Shown one piece after another: positions 1 to 8,996 of a stretch of DNA of 64,000 nt. The position numbers and the translations under genes are program-made. Where the stretch lies: assembly GCA_965203135.1 (NCBI GenBank), contig CBDBBO010000001.1:806001-870000 (forward strand). Reading direction: 5' to 3'. Each line of letters starts with the position of its first letter. Within the stretch, counting starts at the first letter, position 1. The notes beneath the pieces are model-generated. The model saw nothing but the letters and a program-made list of their open reading frames with translations, made no database searches and had not been told where the DNA came from. Source of the stretch: CATOSD01 sp965203135. GTDB taxonomy: Bacteria; Chloroflexota; Dehalococcoidia; Lucifugimonadales; CATOSD01.

Positions 1-42
1 GCGAAATCCCCCTCATGGGTTCGAATCCCATTCCCTCCGCCA
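1..42 (+). tRNA. tRNA-Ser, 3' part only
   Basis: The window opens inside a tRNA. Bases 15-19 pair with 27-31 to form the T arm around the invariant TTCGAAT loop (20-26). Bases 32-38 are the 3' acceptor strand, 39 is a G discriminator and 40-42 an encoded CCA. Bases 1-14 look like the loop and 3' strand of a long variable arm. A long variable arm with a G discriminator points to serine rather than leucine. The anticodon lies outside the window. Confidence 0.8.
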
Positions 43-189
43 CTCCAAAGACCCGGCGGGCAATAGGACAATTCCAGACTACTTGAGACGGGGATGCCGC
101 CCTCACCAGGGGCGTTCGTGGAGCGGGCGCAGGTGAGCAAACGGCATCCCTGAACATAACGTCCACAGGGCGCACCGCCCGACGACCCG

Positions 190-1467
190 GTGAAGATGAA
201 CAGCTACTACATTTGGACCATAGGCTGCCAGATGAACAAGGCGGACTCCGAGCGGCTCGAGAGCGCGCTCGGCCAGATGGGCCTTTCGTCCGCAGGCTCC
301 CCAAAAGAGGCCGACGTGGTGGTGCTCAACAGCTGCGTCGTGCGCCAGAGCGCCGAGGACAAGGTCGTCGGCATGGTCACCAGTCTCAAGCCGCAGAAGA
401 GCCGCGACCCGGACAAGGTCGTCGCGCTCATGGGCTGCATGGTGGGGCCAAAGACCGACGCGCTGGAGCATCGCTTCCCCTACGTGGACGTGTTCATGCG
501 CCCGCAGCAGTACGGGCCGCTGCTCGACCTGCTCGGCGAGCGCATGGGCATAGATCCCGAGGGTTGCGTGGGCCCGCTCACGGCGCGGCCCGACGTCACC
601 GCCTACATCCCCATCATCCACGGCTGCGACAAGTTCTGCTCCTTCTGCATTATCCCCTACCGCCGCGGTAGAGAGGTGAGCCGCACCATCGAGGACGTGG
701 TGCGCGAGACGCGGCTGCTGGCCCAGCGCGGCGTGAAGGAAGTGACGCTGCTGGGCCAGAACGTGGACTCGTACGGCCACGATCTGCCCGGCGAACAGGA
801 CCTGGGCGACCTGCTGGAGGCGACCAATGCGGTCGACGGCATAGAACGCATACGATTCCTCACCTCGCACCCGTCGGACATGAGCGACCACATAATCGAC
901 TCGGTGGCGCGGCTCGACAAGGTGTGCGAGCACGTGAACCTGCCATTCCAGGCCGGGGACGACGAGGTGCTGGCCTCCATGCGTCGCGGCTACACCAACG
1001 AGGAGTACCGGCGGCTGATAGACAGGATCCGCGATCGCATCCCCGGCGTCTCGCTGAGCACCGACGTCATCGTCGGTTTCAGCGGCGAGACCGAGGAGCA
1101 GTTCGAGCGCACGGTCGAGCTGGTGAGCGACATCGGCTTCGACAAGGTGCACGCGGCGGCCTACTCCACCAGGGAGGGCACGATCGCGGCCCGCATGATG
1201 CCGGACGACGTGCCTCACGACGAGAAGCAGCGCCGGCTCAAGCGCCTGGAGGAGGTGCAGGAGCAGGCGCTGACCGCGATAAACTCGCGGCTGAACGGCG
1301 AGATCACCGAGGTGCTGGTAGAGGGGCGCAGGCGGGGCCGCTGGTTCGGCAGAAACAGGAACGACAAGCTGGTCTTCTTCGACGACGAGGCGGACCGCAC
1401 GGGAGAGTTCATAGACATACGCATCGAGCGCACCGGCCCCTGGTCGCTGCAGGGCGCGCCGGTCTAG
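190..1467 (+). CDS. miaB: tRNA-2-methylthio-N6-dimethylallyladenosine synthase (MiaB)
   Basis: Radical-SAM methylthiotransferase that adds a 2-methylthio group to i6A37 of tRNAs reading UNN codons. The N-terminal UPF0004 domain carries the three cysteines for the auxiliary 4Fe-4S cluster (C13 in GCQMN, C49 in NSCVVR, C83 in MGCM). The radical-SAM CxxxCxxC motif is C146/C150/C153. A TRAM-like domain closes the protein (about residues 360-425). The length of 425 aa is normal. The GTG at 190 gives the longest form and an ATG two codons later (196) is equally possible; neither has a clear ribosome-binding site. It follows a tRNA-Ser gene, a typical MiaB substrate, though the adjacency may be chance. 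nadA begins 29 bases downstream. Confidence 0.9.
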   Translation: MKMNSYYIWTIGCQMNKADSERLESALGQMGLSSAGSPKEADVVVLNSCVVRQSAEDKVVGMVTSLKPQKSRDPDKVVALMGCMVGPKTDALEHRFPYVDVFMRPQQYGPLLDLLGERMGIDPEGCVGPLTARPDVTAYIPIIHGCDKFCSFCIIPYRRGREVSRTIEDVVRETRLLAQRGVKEVTLLGQNVDSYGHDLPGEQDLGDLLEATNAVDGIERIRFLTSHPSDMSDHIIDSVARLDKVCEHVNLPFQAGDDEVLASMRRGYTNEEYRRLIDRIRDRIPGVSLSTDVIVGFSGETEEQFERTVELVSDIGFDKVHAAAYSTREGTIAARMMPDDVPHDEKQRRLKRLEEVQEQALTAINSRLNGEITEVLVEGRRRGRWFGRNRNDKLVFFDDEADRTGEFIDIRIERTGPWSLQGAPV

Positions 1468-1496
1468 GCCGCCCGCGCACAAGGAGTTCGACCCAA

Positions 1497-2705
1497 ATGG
1501 TTACCAAGCTCAGACAGCCAGTAATTCCCATCACAGAGATCGAGCAGTCCGCCTTCTGTCAGACGGACGAGGAGCTCTCCTCCAAGACGCTCGAGGAGGA
1601 GTTCCAGGCGGGGGTGCGCTGGCAGAAGCTGCCTGTCAGCTACATGCGAATGTCGCCCGAGGAGCTCGACGACCGCATCGAGGCGGCGCGGGCGAAGCTG
1701 GGCAGCAGCCTGGTCATCCTGGGGCACCACTACCAGCGCGACGAGATAATCAAGTTCGCCGACTACCGCGGCGACTCCTTCAAGCTGTCGCAGTTCGCGG
1801 CCTCGCAGAAGGACGCCGAGCACATCATCTTCTGCGGCGTCCACTTCATGGCCGAGACCGCGGACGTCCTGAGCTCGGCTGAGCAGCGGGTCATCCTGCC
1901 CAACCTGGCGGCGGGCTGCTCGATGGCGGACATGGCGCGCATCGACGACGTGTACGACTGCTGGGACGACCTGCAGGACGTGCTGGGCGACCACGGTGGC
2001 ATAGTGCCCATCACCTACATGAACTCCACCGCCGGCATAAAGGCGCTGTGCGGTCGCAACGGCGGCATCGTGTGCACCTCGTCCAACGCCACCGCCACGT
2101 TCGAGTGGGCGTTCGAGCGCGGAGAGCGCGTGCTGTTCCTGCCCGACCAGCACCTGGGCCGGAACACGGGCCTCAAGATGGGCATCGAGCTGGACGACAT
2201 GCTGGTGTGGAACCCGTTCAAGCCACTGGGCGGTCACACCGAGGAGGCGCTGCGCAAGGCGAAGCTCATCCTGTGGCAGGGCCACTGCTCGGTCCACACC
2301 CGCTTCACCGTGGCCCAGATAGAGGAGGCGCGGCAGAAGTACTCGGACGTGAACGTGGTGGTCCACCCGGAGTGCACCATGGAGGTGGTTCAGGCGGCGG
2401 ACCTGGTCGGCTCGACCGAGTTCATCATCAACACCATACGCAACGCCGAGCCGGGCAGCGTGTGGGCCGTGGGCACGGAGATAAGCCTGGTGAACCGAGA
2501 GGCGACGGAGAACCCGGACCGCACGGTGTTCTGCCTGGACCCGGTGGTGTGCCCGTGCTCGACCATGTACCGCATTCACCCCGCCTACCTGTCCTGGGTG
2601 CTCGACGGCCTGCTCGAGGGCGTGACCGTGAACCCCATCACCGTCGATGACGAGACGGCCGAGTTCGCGCGCGTTGCGCTGGACCGTATGCTGGCCGTCG
2701 TCTAG
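1497..2705 (+). CDS. nadA: Quinolinate synthase
   Basis: 4Fe-4S enzyme that condenses iminoaspartate with dihydroxyacetone phosphate to quinolinate in de novo NAD synthesis. The protein has 402 aa. It shows GHHYQRDEI, the FCGVHFMAETADVL block with the first cluster cysteine, VHPECTMEVV with the second and CPCSTM near the end. The first ~60 residues are a less conserved extension relative to short NadA proteins. The ATG at 1497 is supported by AAGGAG at 1481-1486. The next gene, nadC, starts one base after this stop, so translation is probably coupled. No nadB (aspartate oxidase) is in the window, so the iminoaspartate source lies elsewhere. Confidence 0.94.
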   Translation: MVTKLRQPVIPITEIEQSAFCQTDEELSSKTLEEEFQAGVRWQKLPVSYMRMSPEELDDRIEAARAKLGSSLVILGHHYQRDEIIKFADYRGDSFKLSQFAASQKDAEHIIFCGVHFMAETADVLSSAEQRVILPNLAAGCSMADMARIDDVYDCWDDLQDVLGDHGGIVPITYMNSTAGIKALCGRNGGIVCTSSNATATFEWAFERGERVLFLPDQHLGRNTGLKMGIELDDMLVWNPFKPLGGHTEEALRKAKLILWQGHCSVHTRFTVAQIEEARQKYSDVNVVVHPECTMEVVQAADLVGSTEFIINTIRNAEPGSVWAVGTEISLVNREATENPDRTVFCLDPVVCPCSTMYRIHPAYLSWVLDGLLEGVTVNPITVDDETAEFARVALDRMLAVV

Positions 2706-2706
2706 C

Positions 2707-3555
2707 GTGTTTCACCTTACGCCCGAGAGCGAGTCGCTGATCGACCGCGCGCTAAGCGAGGACCTCTCAATCGGCGACCCCACCTGCGAGGCGCTCATCC
2801 CGCCGGAGCTGCAGGCGCGCGCCGTGATGGTCGCCAAGACCGAGGGCGTGCTGGCCGGCGTCGACGTGGCGCTCGCCGTCTTCCGTCGCGTAGACCCCAC
2901 GCTGGACGCCCGCGCGCGGCTGCCCGACGGCTCGGCGCTGGGCCCGGGTGACGAGATCGCCGCGGTCAGCGGCTCCGCGTCGTCCATCATGATGGCCGAG
3001 CGCACCGCGCTCAACTTCGCGCAGCGCATGAGCGGGATAGCCACCGCTACGCGCCGCTACGTGGACGCGGTGGCGGGCCACGACGTGCGGATAGTGGACA
3101 CGCGCAAGACCACGCCGGGGCTGCGCACGCTGGACAAGTACTCGGTGCGCTGCGGCGGCGGCCACAATCACCGGCGCAACCTGGGCGACGGCATCCTGAT
3201 AAAGGACAACCACATCCAGGCGCTGCGCGACCACGGGCTGAGCCTGGCGGACGTGGTGCGCAAGGCCTACGCGAACGCGCCGCACACGGTGCGCGTGGAG
3301 GTGGAGGTGGAGAACGTCGAGGAGGCGCGCGAGGCGCTGGACGCGGGCGCGGAGATACTGCTGTTGGACAACATGGCGCCGGCGGAGATGGCGCGGGCGG
3401 TGGAGCTGGCGCGCGGGCGGGCGGTGACGGAGGCGTCGGGCGGCATCGACCTGGACACGGTACGTGACGTGGCGGCGTCGGGCGTAGACCTCATCTCGGT
3501 GGGGGCGCTGACGCACTCGGTGCGGGCGCTGGATATCAGTTTGGATTTTGTGTAG
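2707..3555 (+). CDS. nadC: Nicotinate-nucleotide pyrophosphorylase (carboxylating)
   Basis: Converts quinolinate and PRPP to nicotinate mononucleotide, the step after NadA. The 282 aa length is typical of the family. Conserved blocks include RKTTPGLR, KYSVRCGGGHNHRRNL, LIKDNH and the C-terminal TEASGGIDLDTV. The start is a GTG at 2707, one base after the nadA stop, which suggests translational coupling. An upstream ATG exists in the same frame (2647) but lies wholly inside nadA and would add a nonhomologous leader. The gene ends 24 bases before a palindromic repeat that probably terminates both nadC and the facing dtd. Confidence 0.94.
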   Translation: MFHLTPESESLIDRALSEDLSIGDPTCEALIPPELQARAVMVAKTEGVLAGVDVALAVFRRVDPTLDARARLPDGSALGPGDEIAAVSGSASSIMMAERTALNFAQRMSGIATATRRYVDAVAGHDVRIVDTRKTTPGLRTLDKYSVRCGGGHNHRRNLGDGILIKDNHIQALRDHGLSLADVVRKAYANAPHTVRVEVEVENVEEAREALDAGAEILLLDNMAPAEMARAVELARGRAVTEASGGIDLDTVRDVAASGVDLISVGALTHSVRALDISLDFV

Positions 3556-3578
3556 GGCTGCCTGTACTGCACGCGCGT

Positions 3579-3606
3579 TCCCTTCCCCCTCGACGGGGGA
3601 AGGGAC
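3579..3606. repeat. GC-rich palindromic repeat, likely bidirectional terminator (copy 1)
   Basis: An almost perfect hairpin (left arm CCCTTCCCCC, loop TCGA or similar, right arm GGGGGAAGGG). It lies exactly between the convergent stops of nadC (3555) and dtd (3609). The same core recurs at 9398, 13014, 33712, 56149 and 58447 and in weaker form near 35386, so it belongs to a dispersed family. In this position it can act as a shared terminator, but no U-tract follows on either side. Confidence 0.75.
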
Positions 3607-3608
3607 TG

Positions 3609-4073
3609 CTAAGAGCGCCGGGGGCGGGTGCGGTCGGCGGAGTCGAGCATGATGGTGACGGGGCCGTCGTTGGTGCTGTGGACCATCATGTGGGCCTGGA
3701 AGACGCCGGTCTCGACGCGGAGGCCGGACTGGCGGAACAGCTCGACGGCGCGGGCGAACTCGGCCTCTGCCTGCTCGGGCGGCGCGGCGGAGGAGAAGCT
3801 GGGTCTGCGTCCCCTGCGGGTGTCGGCGTAGAGGGTGAACTGGCTGACAAGCAAAAGCTCGGCCCCAACATCCAGGGCCGAGCGGTTGAATCTTCCTTCG
3901 TCGTCGGCGAAGATGCGCAGGTTGATCGTCTTGCCGACTATGTAGTTGGCGTCCTCGTCGGTGTCTTCGGCGGAGAAGCCGAGCAGGACCAGCAGCCCCG
4001 CGCCTATGGCCCCGACAGTCTCGTCCGCGACGGTCACGGACGCCTCGGAAACCCTCTGCACCAAGGCTCGCAT
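3609..4073 (-). CDS. dtd: D-aminoacyl-tRNA deacylase
   Basis: Removes D-amino acids (and glycine mischarged on tRNA-Ala) from tRNA. The 154 aa protein is full length and carries both family signatures: LLVSQFTL in the middle and NDGPVT near the C-terminus, whose Gly-Pro dipeptide enforces chiral selection. The ATG start is the family norm (MRALVQRV). It lies 19 bases after the FmdB-like gene on the same strand, so the two are probably co-transcribed. It faces nadC, separated only by a palindromic repeat. Confidence 0.93.
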   Translation of the reverse strand: MRALVQRVSEASVTVADETVGAIGAGLLVLLGFSAEDTDEDANYIVGKTINLRIFADDEGRFNRSALDVGAELLLVSQFTLYADTRRGRRPSFSSAAPPEQAEAEFARAVELFRQSGLRVETGVFQAHMMVHSTNDGPVTIMLDSADRTRPRRS

Positions 4074-4092
4074 TATGTGGAGGTAGAGCCCT

Positions 4093-4413
4093 CTACGCCG
4101 ACGTGGACTCGGCTTTCGCGCCCGACTTGGACTTGCTTTCGGACTTGGCCTCGCTGCCGGACTTGCTTTCCGCCTTGGAGCTCTTCTTCTCTTCAGACTC
4201 CTTGGCCTCCGCCGGAGCGGAGGTGCTGCCGTTGCGCCTGCCGTAGTCGTTGACGTACCAGCCGCTGCCCTTGAAGACGATGGGTACGGCGTGGAACTGG
4301 CGTCGCGCTTTGCCCTCGCAGCTTGGGCAGGTCGCGACCGGCTCGGAGTCGAAGCTCTGCTTGAGCTCGAACCGGTGTTGGCACGAGTCGCACCTGTAAT
4401 CGTATCTCGGCAA
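4093..4413 (-). CDS. FmdB-family zinc-ribbon protein
   Basis: A 106 aa protein with the FmdB/putative regulatory zinc ribbon: YRCDSC near residue 10 and CPSC near residue 35 supply the four zinc ligands, followed by the usual AxPIVFKGSGWYVNDY block. The C-terminal ~45 residues are a low-complexity Ser/Lys/Glu/Ala tail of unknown role. The start is a TTG at 4413, preceded by a GAGGGGG ribosome-binding site 7 bases upstream; there is no in-frame ATG that would keep the MPRYDYRC start. Function of the family is unproven. Transcription may begin about 400 bases upstream at the candidate promoter near 4809-4837. Confidence 0.85.
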   Translation of the reverse strand: MPRYDYRCDSCQHRFELKQSFDSEPVATCPSCEGKARRQFHAVPIVFKGSGWYVNDYGRRNGSTSAPAEAKESEEKKSSKAESKSGSEAKSESKSKSGAKAESTSA

Positions 4414-4808
4414 GTTCAGTCCCCCTCAGCGCTTCATACTCCCCCACATCTTCCGCCACGCACAATTTCCCATTCTGGACACAATCTAACAATTGGCGGC
4501 GGGGCTGTCAAGTTGAGACGGAGCCAGTCGAGCGGGCGTGGTCCGGGGGCGGCTGGAACGGAAGTGGCCGAAAACTGTTCCATTCCGTCGCTTCTGTACT
4601 CTTCTCGCCGGTCCGCTACTTGGGAGTGGGCGAACTCGGTGGTCTTTCCGTGACAGATTCGCGTGGAGGGGGCACACGTTCGGGCCGTATCCGGACGGAA
4701 GCGGGACGGAGTGTAGCGCCCGAAGGCCGGTGTAGCGGGCGACGTGAGGGGCGCGACGATGCGGCTGCCGGCGGGGTGCGGATGCGTAGTGATGGTTGGC
4801 ATGTGGAG
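4414..4808. other. Long intergenic leader region upstream of the FmdB-like gene
   Basis: No convincing gene. ORFs on both strands here lack recognisable protein character. At 4554-4582 an inverted repeat TGGAAC ... GTTCCA encloses a GGCCG-AAAA core; a closely similar block stands at 58537-58567 in the leader region upstream of nuoL. Together with the shared promoter block (4801-4837 versus 58664-58701) this suggests a related transcribed leader or small mobile element at both places. Confidence 0.4.
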
Positions 4809-4837
4809 ATAGTAGCACGGATGTGCGAGAGTGTCAA
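4809..4837 (-). promoter_or_regulatory. Sigma-70-type promoter with palindromic spacer
   Basis: Read on the minus strand: TTGACA (4837-4832), 17 bases, TACTAT (4814-4809). The spacer contains a GCAC-N4-GTGC palindrome. A near copy of the whole block, including the TCTCCACA just after the -10, is found at 58701-58672 upstream of nuoL. It would drive a leader of about 390 bases into the FmdB-like gene. Confidence 0.55.
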
Positions 4838-5117
4838 TGGGCGGTGGCCGGTGAATCATCCATGAAAGGCACGAAGGACGCCGTTTGTGTTCGGTGCCGC
4901 GGAGGACGTGCTGAATGTTGTAGTAGAAAGGCTCCGGGTACGGGTCAGGCGTAAACCAGATACGCTGTCACTGGACATCAGGCCATTGCTCGATTCCTCG
5001 CGCCCCTTGAGGATGAAACGGACGCCGGCATTACATCAGCTGCGGCTCACGGCACAATGTGATCGATTGAAGAAGAGTGGCTCCCACGTTGCGCCGTCTT
5101 TTCGTGCATGACTACTT

Positions 5118-5146
5118 GCCAAGCGAACGCATGTTCACTATTATAG
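5118..5146 (+). promoter_or_regulatory. Promoter with SOS/LexA-like box in the spacer
   Basis: TTGCCA (5118-5123), 17 bases, TATTAT (5141-5146). The spacer holds CGAACGCATGTTCA (5126-5139), which differs at one position from the Gram-positive LexA consensus CGAAC-RNRY-GTTYG. A repressor bound here would sit between -35 and -10. It lies about 80 bases before the ATG of the type IIG-like enzyme. Confidence 0.5.
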
Positions 5147-5225
5147 TCAGCAGCAACTCTCACCGGCCGGGGCTGCACGACTTCAGGTGCTGTTTTCCAC
5201 TGGTGAATTGTGGCAAGCTATTGAT

Positions 5226-8200
5226 ATGAACACTGCCAGCCGATACGAAGAGGTTTTGCGAATACTGCGGGCCAACCGCGAAGAACTGCTTAGGAGGTCT
5301 GCAAGCAGCGAAGAAGACACGCGCACCCTGCTGATCGAGCCATTTCTCGAGTATCTCGGCCACGTCCCTTCCCATCGCCGTTCTGAGCCCGAGTTCAGAG
5401 GACATCGTCCAGACGAGGCAATCTACCGCGACCCGGTGAGTCTGTCTCCAGACAGGTTCGCCAGTATAGTGCTGGAGGCCAAGCCGCTGGGAACAGGGTT
5501 CGACAAACTGACCGGAGCAGGAAGGGCTAACACTCCTGCCAGACAGATTGCCCGCTACCTGAGACATCACGAGGCCAGCGGCCCCGGCACGTTCGGCGTG
5601 TTGACGGACGGCGATAGATACCGTCTGCTACGCCGAACTGAACACGGCATCGACATAGAGACGATCGGCGAGTGGCGTATCCTGGACGACTCTCTTGTAG
5701 AGGAACGCCACCCGATAGAGGCCCTATCGGAGTACATTCACAGGGACAATCTCGGCATCCCACCGGCAATGGTAGCGAGGGACAGGACCGGCGCAGCCCT
5801 CGCGGACGCCATTGCCGCCGGACACGGCCCGGACAGCCTCCTGGAATTGTTGACCGTCGCCAGCGAGCCCACAGTGCCCATCACGGAAGAGTTGGCCGTC
5901 ACCGGCCGAATACTGGACGCCGACGAGAACGACTGGCAAGAGCACGCATGGCGGCGCGGCGTGGAACTTCGCACCGAGACGCCGGATCTGGAAGGCAATC
6001 GGCTGGCCGTCGCGGTCGTTCGGTTCAGCACGCCGCGCCCGGAGCTTCCCCAGGAACTGCCGCGCGGCGACGTGGCGTTTGCCGCCAGCACGTTCGCGGC
6101 GGCCGCCACCAACCGGACGTCCGTCGTGGTCGCGTACCAAGTCGGCGAGGACGACTTGGTGGACAGAGCAAGGGTCGCAGTGCACCACAAGCGGCATACT
6201 GGAATGACCCCGGAGTTCGACCCGCACAATCCGCCGCCTTCGGTGCTACGCAGCCTTTCGCAGATACAAGCCGCGCTCCACCACACCGGGCCTGTCGCGC
6301 CCGAACGCCTTACCGGCGCGGTGGAAGCTCGGGGCATAAGGCGCGAGTTTTACGAATCGGTCGCGGCATGGACCAGGATGGCACAGTCTGGAATGGACGC
6401 TGACGAACGGCAGGTCGTCTTGCGACACCTCATCCGAACGGTGTTCGCCTGGATACTCAAAGAGGACGGCTTCATTCCATCCGAAATCTTCGAAGAGGCG
6501 TTTGCAAAGCTCCACGCCAATGAGGAATACCACTCGTCCGTGCTATCTTTCCTGTTCCACAATCGGTTGAATACCCCGGAGCCGGAGCGCGAGAGCCACT
6601 TGCGACCAGCAGTAGACGCGGCACTCGAATCGGCGCCCTTCCTGAACGGTTCGCTATTCGCCCAACACCCCGGAGACTCGGAACTGAATCTGGCCGACAG
6701 CGCCTACTTCGGCATAGACGCCGACTCCCCGGGCCTCTTTACGATTATGTCAAGGTACGACTGGTCCACCAGCGAGCACACGCACGAAGTGAGCGACCAG
6801 ACGATTGACCCTGAAATGCTTAGCAACCTGTTCGAGAACCTGATAGCCGCTACCGAGACGTGGCTCAGGGAACCGGACAGGATGCCGGCCGGCACCTACT
6901 ACACGCCCGCGGACGTCGCTACGGAGATGGTCAAGGACGCGCTAGTGGCGGCGGTGCGGGACGTGGCGCCGCGACGCTCGACGGACGTGGAACTGCGTAC
7001 TCTGTTCGACGATCCGGACCCCCAACTGTTTCACATGCTCAGCCCGCGTGAGAGAAGTCGCATCTACGAGCGGCTCAAGGGGATCAAGCTGTTCGACCCC
7101 GCCGTCGGCTCCGGCGAGTTCCCGTTTGTCGCGCTCAACGCTCTGCAAAATGCCCTGTTTATCTTGGGGGACTCCAGAGGCAAGGCCGACCTGACTCGTT
7201 GGATAATCCAGACTCGCTTGCACGGCCAGGACATCAACCCAATGGCCGCGCAGATAACGCGGCTGCGGCTATTCATAGCGATTATGGCCGCCGAGCGCGA
7301 GCTGCCTCCCGGGCAGACACGTCGCCCGCTTCCAAACCTGGAAGCGAAGATTGTCTGCGCCGATACGCTGGCAACCGACGCACGGCCGGAGTGGCGACCC
7401 GCCCGGACGGGCAGCCTGCTGGGCGAGAGCGCGCCAGTGAAGTCCGCGCTCACCGCCCTCGCGGAAGTCCGCCGACGCTGGCTCGGCGCGCAAACCGAAG
7501 AGGACAAGTCCCGCGTGAGAGAAGACGACGCTGCCGCTCGCCAACGGCTCGTGGACGCACTGGAGCAGTCGGGCAACGGCGACGACCCCGAGCTGAGGGA
7601 GTTCGCGGCAGCGCCGCTACTGGAACTGACGAGGCCAATCAGCGCGGACGCACGGTTGCTGTTCTACGATCCCGATTGGGACGGATTCGACATAGTTATC
7701 GGCAATCCACCCTACGAGAGCATCGGAAGGAACCGGTCTGAGTCAGAGCGCGCCCAAATCCGGAAGCGGCTCAGCAGAGACAAGAACTACCAGAGCGTGG
7801 GCGGCGGCGATCTGTACAACCTGTTTTGCGAAACCGCGCTCGCGCTGGCCAAGCCGGACGGCGGCGTGGTCACGCTCGTCGTGCCACTTTCGCTGTCTTT
7901 CGGCCAGAACAAGCGGAGCACGCGCGAACTCTTCGAGAGGCACTCCAGGCGCGTTCGGCTGCGCCACCAGGACAACCGACCGGACACCACATTCCACGAC
8001 AGCCCGGTGGCGCACAGGGAAAGCCGCCAGCGCACCGCCATAATCACGGCGGTTACGGGCGGCAGGCGCAAGGCCACTATCGAGACGTCCGGCACCTCGC
8101 GTTGGGCCAGTGGGGAGCGCGAACTCTACCTGCTCCACCGCAGCTACGTGCGCTCGCCCGCGCTTCCGCGTTGGCTGGACGCTCGGCTGGCCGGCCAGTG

Positions 8201-8786
8201 GCCCCGGATACCGACCGAGCCCGTACGGGAACTCGTGTCCGCGATGCTTACGCATAGGCGAAACCTGGAGTCGCTGGCGCCGACCAACGGCGCTGACGGC
8301 CCGGCGATAGGGTTTCCAATGTCAGCGTACAATTTCGTAACCACCGTTCCGTCCGGACGGCTCAACCGCAGAGAGCGGGTGCAGCCGCTGGCTGACTCCG
8401 CTGCGTTCGAACTGGCGATGGCGTTACTGAATGGCCATGTGGCGTTCGCGTGGTGGCGAATCTGGGGCGATGCCTTTGACCTGAACCCCTACGAGATGAC
8501 CAGCGTTCCGATACCCGACGCCTGGCTGGACGACGACGCCACCAACCGTCGCGCCCGCGAACTGGGGCGCGCGCTTGTAGACAGCATCGTTCCTCAAAAC
8601 ATAGACGTCCAAACGTCCGGCACGCAGGGCAGAGTCGTAGAGAACATCAACTTCCACAGCGTCTGCGCCGACATAGTGAGGCAGTGCGACGAGCTCTATC
8701 TCAACGCCCTGGACACAACTCTGGCGGAAGCGACGCTTGATCACCTGCGCGTAATGCGCTCCAATAGCAACTGGCGCTTCGGCTAG
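5226..8786 (+). CDS. Type IIG-like restriction-modification enzyme (Eco57I-type methylase with N-terminal nuclease)
   Basis: A 1186 aa single-chain enzyme. The N-terminus resembles HsdR_N/PD-(D/E)XK nucleases: RTLLIEPFLEYLG, an upstream acidic region, then VLEAKPLG with E84 and K86. After a ~500-residue helical region comes the N6-adenine methylase core: YYTPADVATEMV, SAM-binding DPAVGSGEF (D624) and catalytic NPPY (827-830). The last ~200 residues may be the target-recognition domain. No separate HsdS, HsdR or BREX/DISARM partner is adjacent. A GTG at 5187 would add 13 residues; the ATG at 5226 is preferred although neither start has a good ribosome-binding site. Lower GC than its neighbours suggests acquisition by transfer. 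The promoter carries a LexA-like box. Confidence 0.83.
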   Translation: MNTASRYEEVLRILRANREELLRRSASSEEDTRTLLIEPFLEYLGHVPSHRRSEPEFRGHRPDEAIYRDPVSLSPDRFASIVLEAKPLGTGFDKLTGAGRANTPARQIARYLRHHEASGPGTFGVLTDGDRYRLLRRTEHGIDIETIGEWRILDDSLVEERHPIEALSEYIHRDNLGIPPAMVARDRTGAALADAIAAGHGPDSLLELLTVASEPTVPITEELAVTGRILDADENDWQEHAWRRGVELRTETPDLEGNRLAVAVVRFSTPRPELPQELPRGDVAFAASTFAAAATNRTSVVVAYQVGEDDLVDRARVAVHHKRHTGMTPEFDPHNPPPSVLRSLSQIQAALHHTGPVAPERLTGAVEARGIRREFYESVAAWTRMAQSGMDADERQVVLRHLIRTVFAWILKEDGFIPSEIFEEAFAKLHANEEYHSSVLSFLFHNRLNTPEPERESHLRPAVDAALESAPFLNGSLFAQHPGDSELNLADSAYFGIDADSPGLFTIMSRYDWSTSEHTHEVSDQTIDPEMLSNLFENLIAATETWLREPDRMPAGTYYTPADVATEMVKDALVAAVRDVAPRRSTDVELRTLFDDPDPQLFHMLSPRERSRIYERLKGIKLFDPAVGSGEFPFVALNALQNALFILGDSRGKADLTRWIIQTRLHGQDINPMAAQITRLRLFIAIMAAERELPPGQTRRPLPNLEAKIVCADTLATDARPEWRPARTGSLLGESAPVKSALTALAEVRRRWLGAQTEEDKSRVREDDAAARQRLVDALEQSGNGDDPELREFAAAPLLELTRPISADARLLFYDPDWDGFDIVIGNPPYESIGRNRSESERAQIRKRLSRDKNYQSVGGGDLYNLFCETALALAKPDGGVVTLVVPLSLSFGQNKRSTRELFERHSRRVRLRHQDNRPDTTFHDSPVAHRESRQRTAIITAVTGGRRKATIETSGTSRWASGERELYLLHRSYVRSPALPRWLDARLAGQWPRIPTEPVRELVSAMLTHRRNLESLAPTNGADGPAIGFPMSAYNFVTTVPSGRLNRRERVQPLADSAAFELAMALLNGHVAFAWWRIWGDAFDLNPYEMTSVPIPDAWLDDDATNRRARELGRALVDSIVPQNIDVQTSGTQGRVVENINFHSVCADIVRQCDELYLNALDTTLAEATLDHLRVMRSNSNWRFG

Positions 8787-8823
8787 GGAAACCTGTGTTC
8801 CGGCAAGCTTGGGAACCGCGCTG

Positions 8824-8940
8824 TCACGCGCCGCTGACCTCTACCGTCAGGGTGAGGCCCAGCGCGCGCAGCGCGCGCTGTAGCTGGCCCATACGCGAGT
8901 TGTGGTCCGGGTTGGCCGGCTTGCGCACTGCGCATTGACG
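8824..8940 (-). pseudogene. C-terminal remnant of an HTH antitoxin-type regulator
   Basis: Minus-strand translation ending at TGA 8826-8824 reads KPANPDHNS-RMGQLQRALRALGLTLTVEVSGA, the usual C-terminal helix of XRE/HigA-like antitoxins. The reading frame upstream (towards 8990) holds no HTH domain and there is no partner toxin, so only the end of the gene remains. Assigned by eye from short similarity. Confidence 0.45.
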
Positions 8941-8963
8941 GTTTCGGGGCTTTGGCCTACTCT
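8935..8963 (+). promoter_or_regulatory. Candidate sigma-70 promoter
   Basis: TTGACG (8935-8940), 17 bases, TACTCT (8958-8963), placed 34 bases before the ATG at 8997. It overlaps the 5' end of the antitoxin remnant. Confidence 0.45.
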
Positions 8964-8996
8964 TGAAGCGGATAGCTAGTCGCAAGGATGGGTGTC

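Noticed and set aside
4434..4859. Overlapping small open frames upstream of the FmdB-like gene
   Set aside because: No family resemblance or ribosome-binding sites, several frames open at once, and the DNA is better explained as a promoter and leader region.
5226..8786. PglX of a BREX system
   Set aside because: No BREX partners (BrxA-C, PglZ, BrxL) in the neighbourhood, and the N-terminal VLEAKPLG block suggests a fused nuclease.
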